From Cyanothece sp. BG0011 (GTDB taxonomy: Bacteria; Cyanobacteriota; Cyanobacteriia; Cyanobacteriales; Microcystaceae): a stretch of 40,896 nt of DNA. A program made the position numbers and the translations under genes. The stretch lies in assembly GCF_003013815.1 (NCBI RefSeq), contig NZ_PRLH01000056.1, forward strand, positions 1 through 40,896, given 5' to 3'. The stretch's first letter is position 1; the number at the start of each line of letters is the position of its first letter. A model generated the notes under the pieces. It saw nothing but the letters and a program-made list of their open reading frames with translations. It did not search any database and was not told where the DNA came from. Shown here piece by piece: positions 7,669-15,400 of the stretch.

Positions 7669-8430
7669 ATGAAATTAAAACCGAAAATAACGCTTATTGA
7701 CCATTTTGAGCAATTGAGTGACCCAAGAGTTGATAGAACTAAAGACCATAAGCTGATTGATATTATTGTTATCGCACTGTGTGCCATGATTTGTGGGGCT
7801 GATAACTTTGTGGCCATGGAAACTTACGGAAACTCAAAATACGAATGGTTGAAGCAGTTTTTGGAATTAGAGAGCGGAATCCCCTCTCACGACACTTTTG
7901 CACGGGTGTTCGCTCGAATTGACCCAGATGAATTTGAAAAATGTTTTCGCGATTGGGTTAGTTCAGTCGCGGAATTGATGCCAGGAGAAGTGATCAATAT
8001 TGATGGAAAAACAGTAAAGCATTCAGTCAATAAAGCAGAGGGAAAAAAAGCGATTCACTTGGTAAATGCTTGGGCATCTGAACAAAGATTGGTTCTTGCA
8101 CAACAAAAAGTCCACGAACGGACGAATGAAATTACGGCTATTCCCCATCTCATCAAAGTTTTGGAACTTAATGGATGTTTAGTTACCATCGACGCAATGG
8201 GGACTCAAACGGATATTATTGAAAATAGTCTCCATTGGGTTTTGGATGTGTCTTTTTCAGAAGATGATTGTCCTGTATATAAAGATAATGCCCCTGAGAA
8301 TTTAGCTATGGTTAGACAGATATCTCTTAATCTTCTCTCAACTGAAAAAACTGCTAAAATAGGGGTAAAAAATAAACGACTCAAAGCAGCTTGGGATGAT
8401 AAATATCTGGCTAAAGTTTTGGGTATTTAA
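7669..8430 (+). pseudogene. ISAs1-family DDE transposase with internal deletion
   Basis: The protein has 253 residues against about 370-380 for the family. The N-terminal DUF4277-like region (LSDPRVDRTKDHKLIDIIVIALCAMICGA) and the first part of the DDE domain are normal, with Asp112 in NIDGKT and Asp175 in TIDAMG. After MGTQTDI the frame jumps directly to IENSLHWVLDVSFSEDD, which normally lies about 120 residues later and carries the catalytic Glu (Glu185). The missing segment normally contains the LKGNQ and RRHW regions. The deletion is in frame near 8212-8222, so a product could be made but is unlikely to transpose. A terminator lies at 8451-8517. Confidence 0.92.
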
Positions 8431-8450
8431 TATTAGCGATTGCCACTATT

Positions 8451-8517
8451 AAAATAGCCCAATAGCTTATGACAATGATCTCGGTGTGAGGTCAACAATC
8501 ACATGGCTATTTTTTTC
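8451..8517 (+). terminator. Terminator of the ISAs1 transposase
   Basis: AAAATAGCC (8451-8459) pairs with GGCTATTTT, and the stem runs into seven or more T. The 45-base loop is long, but the pairing and U-run are clear. It lies within the element, before the right end. Confidence 0.6.
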
Positions 8518-8650
8518 CTAAATTGTCTTATAAACCAGATTTTTTCCTTTGGTAAAAGTTTTTGGAAGTGTTTTTCAAATTACCTGGTAATTGGAAACCT
8601 TCAACACATTATAACTCACTTTTGCTAACATTTTAGATGCGTTTGCCCTG

Positions 8651-8660
8651 GGTCGTTATT
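8651..8660. repeat. Target-site duplication, right copy (GGTCGTTATT)
   Basis: Identical to 6637-6646, directly after the right inverted repeat. Confidence 0.93.
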
Positions 8661-8668
8661 TTGTAGTT

Positions 8669-10180
8669 CTATAAGTTTCTTAAATGTTTTCCGACTCGTA
8701 AAGCGTTGGCAATAATGGTTAGGGTGGGATTAACACTCGCACTTGAGGGAAAAAAGCTGCCATCAACCACATACAAATTCTCAACATCATGGGTGCGACA
8801 ATTGAGATCAAGTACAGAAGTCGTCGGATCTTCTCCAAAACAACAGGTTCCGCAATGGTTAGCCGTAACTTGAACTGGGATTTCGCTACGGGGATAAATA
8901 CTACTTCTTTTAAACAGAGAATGTTCCAGGGTTTTTTCGACTTGTTTTAACGTGCCGATCCAACGATGAACTAAGCGATCATGAGATTCAATGTTGTTAG
9001 GAGTATAATCGATGTACAATTTTTCTCCTTTAAGTCTGACTCGATTATGATGATTGGGTAAGGTTTCAGTTTGTACCCACCAACCAATAGAACGCTTGGC
9101 TAACTGTTCTAGGGCAATATCGGGGACGAGTTTGGCTAAAACCGATAAAATAGGCGGAGATTCAGCAAAAATAAGCTCTTGGAGTAATCCCCCTGTATTT
9201 TGGATGTGACCCATGGGATAGGGAAACTCGCCCTCTCCCCAGTAAAAATCATTGAGATAAACGGTTCTCGGAAATTTGCCAGAATTAGGGGTGGTACTGA
9301 GTTGTACCATAGCTGTCATCAGGGGTTTCATCAGATTGCGTCCCACCTGATCAGAACTGTTGGCAAGTCCATTCGGATGTTTTTCATTAGCAGAACGCAA
9401 AAGTAGCGCAGCGGAATTAATTGCACCACAAGCTAAGACGACGACATCAGAAGAAAACAGATATTTTTGTCCCTTTATCTCTGTTTCTACTGATTTTACT
9501 TGAGTTCCTGAAGCGTTCGTGTGTAAACAAACCACTTTAGCATCGGTTTTTAGGGTAACGTTAGGAAACCCTAGCACTAGACTAATGCCAAACACTTCTG
9601 CGTCTCCTGTGGGATCATCGGTTTGACGGGTTAAGGATAAAGGTAGAGTAGCAGGGTGTAATCCAAGGGTGGCGATCGCATCGACAATTTCTTGAATCGG
9701 GGGTTCATGATTGACCGCAGGATAGGGATAATCCATACTACGGAGAGGATCAGTCGGATCTTGACCTGATTTTCCGTGAACTTTGTAGAGTTGTTCAGCT
9801 TCGGTGTAATAGGGTTCAAAATCTTGGTATTTTAGGGGCCATTCTGGGGAAATCCCGTCTTGGTGTTGGACGGCTTCAAAGTCTTTTTCCCGCATCCTTA
9901 AGAGGGCTGCGCCGTAGATTTTAGTATTGCCACCCACAGCATAATTAGTTTGAGGAGAAAAGGGTTCCCCTGCATTGTCGTACCATTTTTCGGATGGATG
10001 ATACCATTCTCTTTTAAAAACATCTACGTTGCTTCTATTTTGGTCTTCTAGGGGCATAAAATTACCCCGTTCTAAAATCAATATTTTTTTTCCAGTTGAG
10101 GCTAATTTATAGGCTAAGGTTCCGCCACCTGCTCCAGTTCCAATGATAATAATATCATAAGTTTGATCATCAATAATCAT
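8669..10180 (-). CDS. GMC-family FAD-dependent oxidoreductase
   Basis: The protein has 503 residues. An N-terminal FAD-binding Rossmann motif (IIIGTGAGGG, residues 12-19, then ILERG about 20 residues on) is followed by the GMC signature region YAVGGNTKIYGAAL. The C-terminal GMC domain reads HCGTCCFGEDPTTSVLDLNCRTHDVENLYVVDGSFFPSSASVNPTLTI, where the conserved active-site His/Asn positions lie. The family oxidises alcohol groups of sugars, sterols or small alcohols; the substrate here is unknown. It has no export signal. It starts 54 bp after ctaE on the same strand with no obvious terminator between, so it may be co-transcribed with the terminal oxidase operon. The ISAs1 insertion begins 9 bp downstream of the stop. 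Confidence 0.9.
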   Translation of the reverse strand: MIIDDQTYDIIIIGTGAGGGTLAYKLASTGKKILILERGNFMPLEDQNRSNVDVFKREWYHPSEKWYDNAGEPFSPQTNYAVGGNTKIYGAALLRMREKDFEAVQHQDGISPEWPLKYQDFEPYYTEAEQLYKVHGKSGQDPTDPLRSMDYPYPAVNHEPPIQEIVDAIATLGLHPATLPLSLTRQTDDPTGDAEVFGISLVLGFPNVTLKTDAKVVCLHTNASGTQVKSVETEIKGQKYLFSSDVVVLACGAINSAALLLRSANEKHPNGLANSSDQVGRNLMKPLMTAMVQLSTTPNSGKFPRTVYLNDFYWGEGEFPYPMGHIQNTGGLLQELIFAESPPILSVLAKLVPDIALEQLAKRSIGWWVQTETLPNHHNRVRLKGEKLYIDYTPNNIESHDRLVHRWIGTLKQVEKTLEHSLFKRSSIYPRSEIPVQVTANHCGTCCFGEDPTTSVLDLNCRTHDVENLYVVDGSFFPSSASVNPTLTIIANALRVGKHLRNL

Positions 10181-10233
10181 AATGAATTCTACCTGTACGA
10201 GATTATTTATACTGAGTCAACGGTCGTTGAACT

Positions 10234-10848
10234 CTACTGCCAAAGATAAAGCAGGACAAATAAGATAATCCAAATAACATCAACAAAATGCCAAAATAAG
10301 GAAGTTGCCATAATCCCAAAATGCCCTGTATCATAATTACCTGGAATAAAGGAACGACCTAACATAATGCCTTGCAAAAGAATTCCTGTAAAAACGTGCA
10401 AACCGTGAAACCCTGTTAATAAATAAAACATTCCTCCAAATACACCAGAAGTAAAGCCAAATTTTAACCCATGCCATTCAATGCCTTGACCAACTAAAAA
10501 GTAAGTTCCCATTGCCATAGTTGCTAAAAGAAATACTCTAAAACCCCATAATTTATGACGTTCCAAAAATTGCTCAGCAACATAAATAACAAAACTACTA
10601 GACACTAAAATTACTGTATTAATGGCAGGTTCTTTAATTTCTAATCCTGATACTCCAGTAGGCAACCAGTCAACGGTCGTTGTTTTATAGATAATATACC
10701 CTGCAAAAAAACTCAGAAAAATGATACTTTCTGATAACAAAAACACAATAAAACCAAACAGACTATTAGCTTGTTCATCATGTTCATATTCTTGACTAAG
10801 ATGATGCTCTAAATGGTGTAACTTTTCTGAGCTTAAAGAACTATCCAT
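10234..10848 (-). CDS. ctaE: Cytochrome c oxidase-type subunit III (ARTO operon)
   Basis: This membrane subunit of a haem-copper terminal oxidase has 204 residues and five hydrophobic helices. Recognisable family features are FLLSESIIFLSFFAGYIIY near the N-terminus, TGFHGLHVFTGILLQ and the C-terminal FWHFVDVIWIILFVLLYLW. AGGAG lies 11 bases before ATG 10848. It begins 20 bp after ctaD and is clearly in the same operon. Subunit III is not catalytic and stabilises subunit I. Confidence 0.95.
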   Translation of the reverse strand: MDSSLSSEKLHHLEHHLSQEYEHDEQANSLFGFIVFLLSESIIFLSFFAGYIIYKTTTVDWLPTGVSGLEIKEPAINTVILVSSSFVIYVAEQFLERHKLWGFRVFLLATMAMGTYFLVGQGIEWHGLKFGFTSGVFGGMFYLLTGFHGLHVFTGILLQGIMLGRSFIPGNYDTGHFGIMATSLFWHFVDVIWIILFVLLYLWQ

Positions 10849-10867
10849 AATTCAATTTTTCTCCTAA

Positions 10868-12556
10868 TTATTCAGATTTAACATGACCATTTGCAGTCAA
10901 CGGTTCAGATTTTCCATAACTATAGGGTTCGGAAATAACAATAGGAATTTCCTCAAAATTCTCAACATCTGGAGGTGAAGTGGTTAACCATTCCAAACCA
11001 ATAGCGTGCCAAGGATTATCCCCTGCTTCTTGACCTTGTATCCAAGAACTAACCATATTTAAAATGAAGGGTAAGGTAGACATTCCTAACAAAAAGCCCC
11101 CTAAACTTGCTATCACATTCCAAAAGGTATATTGAGGGTCATAGGAAGACACACGACGCAACATTCCTTGTAACCCCAAGGGGTGCATCGGTAAAAAATT
11201 GAGATTGGTTCCAATAAAAGCTAACCAAAAATGTAACTGACCTAAGCCTTCGTAATACATACGTCCTGTCATTTTAGGAAACCAATGATAAAGGGCTGCA
11301 TACATCCCCATCGTCACCGTTCCATACAAAACATAGTGAAAATGACCCACCACAAAATAGGTATTATTAACATGAATATCTATCGGAACTGCAGACAACA
11401 TAATGCCTGTAATACCCGCAAAGACAAACATAATTAATGCCCCCAACGCAAACAACATCGGAGTATTCAAACGCAGTTTACCGCCCCAAATTGTCCCAAC
11501 CCAAGCAAATACTTTAATCCCTGTGGGAACGGAAACACACATGGTAGACAACATAAACACCATTCTCATCCATCCTGGTGTCCCACTCGCATACATATGA
11601 TGCACCCAAACTAACCCACTCACTCCCGCAATAATTAAAGAAGAAATTGCCACAACTTTGTAACCAAACAGAGGTTTACGGGAATAAACAGGAAATATTT
11701 CCGAAAAAATGCCAAAGATGGGCAAAATAATCACATAAACCGCAGGATGAGAATAAAACCAGAAAAAGTGCTGAAATAAAACCGCATTACCTCCCTTTGC
11801 AGGGTCAAAAAAGCTGGTTCCAACCGTTAAATCAAATAACAACATCACGGCCCCGGCAGTTAAGGCAGGGAGTCCAAACAATTGAATAATCTGTGCGCTG
11901 AAGACTGTCCACACAAAAGCCGGCATTCGGAAAAAGGTCATACCTGGGGCCCGCATTTTGACGATAGTGGTGACAAAATTAACCGCCCCCATAATAGAAG
12001 ATACACCCGATATGGCAACGGCTAAAATCCACAAAAATTGTCCACTAATTAAGTCTCCAGAGGGGTTTTGCAGACTGACAGGGGGATAAGACCACCATCC
12101 CGCTTGGGCCGAACCACTGGGGACAAAAAAGCTGGCCATGACCAAAATACCCACTACAGGAACCATCCAAAAAGCGGCTGCATTGAGACGGGGAAAAGCC
12201 ATATCTCGCGCCCCTATCATCAAGGGAACTAAATAATTAGCTAACCCGACTAAAGAGGGAAATGTCCACAAAAACAGCATAATTGTGCCGTGCATGGTAA
12301 ACATTCCATTGTAAAAAGTGCGGTCTACTAAATCAGATTCAGGGGTGATTAATTCTCCCCGAATAATCATGGCGAAAATACCTCCTACTAAGAAGAAAAA
12401 GAAGGAAGTGACAAGGTATTGAATACCAATGACTTTATGATCGGTACTAAAACTAAAATATCGCTTCCAATCTCTTGCTGATGCTTGATGATGGTGTTCT
12501 ATGTGAGTTTGGATCACTATTTTTTCCTGGGAACTATTATTATTAATTGTGGTCAT
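10868..12556 (-). CDS. ctaD: Haem-copper oxidase subunit I (ARTO operon)
   Basis: This is the catalytic oxygen-reducing subunit, 562 residues, with 12 predicted helices. Haem and CuB ligands are all present: His in TMHGTIMLFLW, His and Tyr in FYSHPAVYV, the His pair in VWVHHMY, and two His in VVGHFHYVLYG. The D-channel start lies in GARDMAFPRLN. The YS motif with HPAVY instead of HPEVY is the A2-type oxidase variant usual in cyanobacteria. ATG 12556 is chosen because AGGAG stands about 11 bases before it; a TTG at 12592 in frame would add 12 residues. It lies between ctaC (44 bp) and ctaE (20 bp). Confidence 0.96.
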   Translation of the reverse strand: MTTINNNSSQEKIVIQTHIEHHHQASARDWKRYFSFSTDHKVIGIQYLVTSFFFFLVGGIFAMIIRGELITPESDLVDRTFYNGMFTMHGTIMLFLWTFPSLVGLANYLVPLMIGARDMAFPRLNAAAFWMVPVVGILVMASFFVPSGSAQAGWWSYPPVSLQNPSGDLISGQFLWILAVAISGVSSIMGAVNFVTTIVKMRAPGMTFFRMPAFVWTVFSAQIIQLFGLPALTAGAVMLLFDLTVGTSFFDPAKGGNAVLFQHFFWFYSHPAVYVIILPIFGIFSEIFPVYSRKPLFGYKVVAISSLIIAGVSGLVWVHHMYASGTPGWMRMVFMLSTMCVSVPTGIKVFAWVGTIWGGKLRLNTPMLFALGALIMFVFAGITGIMLSAVPIDIHVNNTYFVVGHFHYVLYGTVTMGMYAALYHWFPKMTGRMYYEGLGQLHFWLAFIGTNLNFLPMHPLGLQGMLRRVSSYDPQYTFWNVIASLGGFLLGMSTLPFILNMVSSWIQGQEAGDNPWHAIGLEWLTTSPPDVENFEEIPIVISEPYSYGKSEPLTANGHVKSE

Positions 12557-12599
12557 TAGTTGTTGTCTCCTAAGTGCTTGATCTCGGAACAAACGACCT

Positions 12600-13481
12600 T
12601 TACTGATAATTCACGAGAGGCGGTTGGGCAGGTGTAATAGACGGCCACCCTGTTTTAATCATTTTTGGAGATTGTTGATTGTATTCAGAAAAAGCTTGAT
12701 TATCGGCTAAAAAAGGGGTTTGTTTGGCTGCTTTTTTTAACCAGGTTTCATAATCTTCTTTTGATTGCACCACCACATTAGCGGTCATGGTGGCAAAATA
12801 AGTTCCACTAAATTGAGAGTCGGTTAATTGATAGTTTCCTTGACGAATGGGGGTAAATTCTAAGGCAATAGTTTCCTGGGGAATCATATCTTGTTTGACC
12901 CGAAAGGCAGGAATATAAAAACCGTGGAGAACATCTTGCGATCGCAGTGCCAAATGCACTCTTTGATCAATGGGCAAATGTAATTCTGTACTGGTAATAT
13001 TGCTCTCAGGATAATGAAAAATCCAAGCCCATTGTTTGGCAATGACTTCTATAGTTTCAAAAGGTTTATCGACTGTTGTAACAGTTTCTATATCTATCGA
13101 TTGATGGGAGTGATGATGACCGCCTTGAATGCCCATTTGCTGATAAATTTGGTAGCTATATCCTGCAATCCAAAAAACTAATAAGATGGGGATTACTGTC
13201 CAAATAATTTCTAAGGTAACATTGCCTTCAATAGCAGGTCCGTCACTCCAATCATATTTTGCGGCTCGATTAAACATCACAAAATAAATGACAACTCCCG
13301 TTACACCGAGAAAAATAAATGACCCCAAACTTACCAAAAAGGTAAATAAATTATCAATTAAAATGGCTTCTGTTGTTCCTTGGGGTGGCAACCAACCATA
13401 AGATAATTGTCCTATCCAAAGACTAATCAAACTTAAGGCGATCGCCATTGTCATTAGTAACAAAATCCGTCGTTTTTCCAT
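12600..13481 (-). CDS. ctaC: Oxidase subunit II lacking the CuA centre (ARTO-type)
   Basis: The protein has 293 residues: two N-terminal transmembrane helices and a periplasmic cupredoxin domain. The family motifs AKQWAWIFHYPE and DVLHGFYIPAFRVKQDMIP are normal. The CuA loop, usually CSExCGxxHxxM, reads DSQFSGTYFATM (221-232): both Cys and the second His are gone, and Met232 and His186 remain. An enzyme without CuA cannot accept electrons from cytochrome c or plastocyanin in the normal way. Cyanobacterial alternative respiratory terminal oxidases (ARTO), thought to use plastoquinol, share this loss. A histidine-rich stretch GGHHHSHQS lies at 120-128, before the cupredoxin domain. Confidence 0.94.
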   Translation of the reverse strand: MEKRRILLLMTMAIALSLISLWIGQLSYGWLPPQGTTEAILIDNLFTFLVSLGSFIFLGVTGVVIYFVMFNRAAKYDWSDGPAIEGNVTLEIIWTVIPILLVFWIAGYSYQIYQQMGIQGGHHHSHQSIDIETVTTVDKPFETIEVIAKQWAWIFHYPESNITSTELHLPIDQRVHLALRSQDVLHGFYIPAFRVKQDMIPQETIALEFTPIRQGNYQLTDSQFSGTYFATMTANVVVQSKEDYETWLKKAAKQTPFLADNQAFSEYNQQSPKMIKTGWPSITPAQPPLVNYQ

Positions 13482-13522
13482 GTAGCCTCTAAGATGTAGT
13501 TCTGCTATTGCGATATCAAACG

Positions 13523-14128
13523 TTATTGAAGTAAGAAATTTGCCTGTTTTCCTAATTTCAATAAACCCGTAGCCGTATTATGAACCCCAAATTCAGCCGC
13601 TAATTGGGCGCCTAGTGTTCCGTGTAAAAACATTAAAAACAGAATAAAAACCCCTGTTAATAAATAACTCCACTGCACTTGTATAGCTTCATCATTGCGC
13701 CACAAATAGCGTTGAAATCCTCGCCAGACAGTCATACCAATGATTAAACCTAAGAGAAAAACACCCCCTACTCCATGCCATAACATGGTTTCCATTCCCT
13801 GCAAACCCCAAGCACTTTTTACCCCAGGAATGGGTTCAGCTAACATAATTTCATAGAACCCTGCTGCCACTGTAAAAAACGTAATAATTGCTGAAGCCAG
13901 CATATTGTACCAACCCACATCAAAAAAATTAGACCGAGTAGCCCGAATCGCTAACAGTTTGAACATAGGTTTTTCTAAGGGAAAGAAAACGCCAACGAAA
14001 TCAAAACCAATGGCAATAATAAACAACCCTAATGTGAAATGAACTAGGTTAGGATGGATAGGAATAGTATAGGGAAGTCCATTCGCTCCTAGATGAGATT
14101 TAACTTGATTAATTAAGTCGGGGTTCAT
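13523..14128 (-). CDS. DUF2231 membrane protein, second of pair
   Basis: The protein has 201 residues and four or five hydrophobic helices. The N-terminal IHPNLVHFTLGLFIIAIGFDF matches the DUF2231 signature (P-x-HP-x-x-VHF), and LWHGVGGVFLLG follows later. Conserved His residues near the membrane edge could bind haem or metal, but no function is established. It overlaps its upstream paralogue by 4 bp (ATGA), so the two are translationally coupled. It lies 42 bp before ctaC. Such pairs accompany ARTO operons in other cyanobacteria, which suggests a role in assembly or electron entry. Confidence 0.85.
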   Translation of the reverse strand: MNPDLINQVKSHLGANGLPYTIPIHPNLVHFTLGLFIIAIGFDFVGVFFPLEKPMFKLLAIRATRSNFFDVGWYNMLASAIITFFTVAAGFYEIMLAEPIPGVKSAWGLQGMETMLWHGVGGVFLLGLIIGMTVWRGFQRYLWRNDEAIQVQWSYLLTGVFILFLMFLHGTLGAQLAAEFGVHNTATGLLKLGKQANFLLQ

Positions 14129-14625
14129 TGTAAAATTCCCTCCTTAGTTGCTTCAACGATGGGAACTGTATGGAGTCCATAGATCCAAACTAATTCATCA
14201 CCAAGATAGACTTGAAAACTGACTAAAATTACTAAAATTAATCCCATTCCTAAATAGGCAATAGGTAATTTATGTGGACTGCGTAACCGAATCACATAAC
14301 GCCACCCTGTAAGAGTAGCAATAACCCCTGAAAGCGACCATCCTATTAGGGTGTGTAAATTTAAAACAGGTTTAACAGCAGCATAAGGTTGGGCTAAACC
14401 TGCTTCATATTGTCCAAAAACAATGGCAATAAAAATTGCAATGGTAGCAAAAAACATATTCCACCAACTTACTTCATATAAACGAATATTATGGCTAAAA
14501 TAGCCGATAATATCGCAAATAAAAGCAAATACCACCATTGCAATTACAAAATGGACAACGATAGGATGAATCGTATCAGGATAGGGTAAATTGTGATCGT
14601 TTAAAACAAGAAAATAGGTAATCAT
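14125..14625 (-). CDS. DUF2231 membrane protein, first gene of the ARTO operon
   Basis: The protein has 166 residues and four hydrophobic helices. Near the N-terminus it has PDTIHPIVVHFVIAMVVFAFICD, the DUF2231 signature with two conserved His, and later NLHTLIGWSLSGVIA. It is a diverged paralogue of the next gene, and the 4-bp overlap points to a heteromeric pair. It follows a 770-bp non-coding stretch that holds three copies of an 11-bp palindrome, so the operon promoter most likely lies within about 190 bp upstream. Confidence 0.85.
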   Translation of the reverse strand: MITYFLVLNDHNLPYPDTIHPIVVHFVIAMVVFAFICDIIGYFSHNIRLYEVSWWNMFFATIAIFIAIVFGQYEAGLAQPYAAVKPVLNLHTLIGWSLSGVIATLTGWRYVIRLRSPHKLPIAYLGMGLILVILVSFQVYLGDELVWIYGLHTVPIVEATKEGILQ

Positions 14626-14744
14626 TCTACATTTCTAGATACGATCAATAACCTGAACGAAGATTCTTTTCACTCTCTCAATTTAGTCAAATATATTTAA
14701 TAAATCAGTATCCTTTAATACTAATTAAGTAACTAATTTAGATT

Positions 14745-14812
14745 GACAAACTGTCTTATTTAAAGACATAAAAGTAAGACAGTTTGTCTTACTTTAAATT
14801 TGACAGTTTGTC
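14745..14812. promoter_or_regulatory. Three-copy operator candidate GACAnnnTGTC upstream of the ARTO operon
   Basis: GACAAACTGTC (14745-14755) and its reverse complement GACAGTTTGTC (14778-14788 and 14802-14812) occur within 70 bp. The middle copy extends to the 17-bp TAAGACAGTTTGTCTTA. Start-to-start spacings are 33 and 24 bp. The sites are 120-190 bp before the first operon gene, and the next gene upstream (accC) points the same way and ends over 580 bp away, so they serve this operon if anything. GACA/TGTC half-sites resemble those of BlaI/CopY-type winged-helix repressors. That link is inference. Confidence 0.65.
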
Positions 14813-14813
14813 A

Positions 14814-15090
14814 TAGTTCAGGAAGATATCTATAAAGAAAATGTCCTCATATTTGACAATAGGTCTTTTGACTACACTCAATGATTCTGTCAGAATCTAC
14901 AATAAAATTGTCAAATCATTATTGATTGTGGGAGTGGCTAAACGTGAATTTAAATTTTCATCGTACAGACTTCTCAGTAGGTGATACACCCCTATCTGTT
15001 GCGTCAGGCAACTTTAAAGTCATCAGCTATTTTCAGATAATATTGACTGCTGAGTGCTGAATACTGAATGCTTAAATTGTTTAGTTTTTA
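14814..15090. other. Non-coding interval between operator array and MITE copy 2
   Basis: No gene is seen. There is a hairpin GATTCT GTC AGAATC (14883-14897) and a wider inverted pair TTGACAAT (about 14854) with ATTGTCAA (about 14908). AT-rich repeats of the type CTGAGTGCTGAATACTGAAT lie near 15050. One of these may be part of the ARTO promoter region. Confidence 0.4.
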
Positions 15091-15267
15091 CTCACATCTT
15101 GCACCTTCGCTAAAACTAGCTAGTTTAGAGAGGGAACAGGGAACACTTCGACAAGCTCAGTGCTTCGCCGGCAACGGGGAACAGGGTTTATTTTAACTGT
15201 AACTGATTAAGAATTGATTTCCTTGAGTTTCTTCTTAAGTTTTTATGTAAGGTGTGCAAGATGTCAG
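15091..15267. repeat. MITE-like element, copy 2
   Basis: Ends CTCACATCTTGCAC (15091-15104) and GTGCAAGATGTCAG (15254-15267) are inverse repeats at 13 of 14 positions. The right half aligns with copy 1 at 2733-2820. A different low-complexity insert (GGAACAGGG units around CTTCGACAAGCTCAGTGC) sits where copy 1 has its G-runs. No target duplication is found; the right end runs straight into the tnpB-type relic. Confidence 0.75.
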
Positions 15268-15400
15268 TCATGGGGGTTCCCCCCATGAGCGACTGCATCA
15301 AAAAGCTTCTGGAGGCGTTCTATCGAGGTCAATCACTGATTGGCTAGACAAGAGCCTTTAAGAGAAGAATCCCACACGGTTCTACCTGTGGGAGGGTCAA
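15268..15400 (+). mobile_element. Relic of an IS200/IS605 right end with omega-RNA-like tail
   Basis: AAGAATCCC is followed by a perfect 6-bp stem (CCCACA/TGTGGG, about 15369-15392) and then AGGGTCAA. This matches the layout at the end of the tnpB element (AAGAATCCC, hairpin, GGAGTATGTCAA). No tnpB is left. The segment starts with another hairpin, CATGGGGG TT CCCCCCATG (15269-15287). The tail overlaps the accC stop codon. Any guide RNA made from it would read accC sequence from about 15401. Confidence 0.55.

Larger units (their letters stand above)
6647..8650. mobile_element. ISAs1-family element with passenger gene and deleted transposase
   Basis: The left end CAGGGCGAACGCATCT (6647-6662) is the inverse of the right end AGATGCGTTTGCCCTG (8635-8650) at 15 of 16 positions. 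The 10-bp target duplication GGTCGTTATT on both sides shows that everything between arrived as one unit or grew inside one. At 2004 bp it is longer than usual ISAs1 elements, which are about 1.2-1.4 kb with one gene. The extra kilobase, between the left end and the transposase, holds a divergent 277-codon gene. The transposase is internally deleted, so movement would need a related transposase elsewhere. It inserted about 10 bp past the stop codon of the GMC oxidoreductase gene. Confidence 0.88.

Noticed and set aside
8578-8592. Palindrome AATTACC-T-GGTAATT near the ISAs1 right end
   Set aside because: It is short and AT-rich. It may be part of the element's end, but no second copy is seen at the left end.
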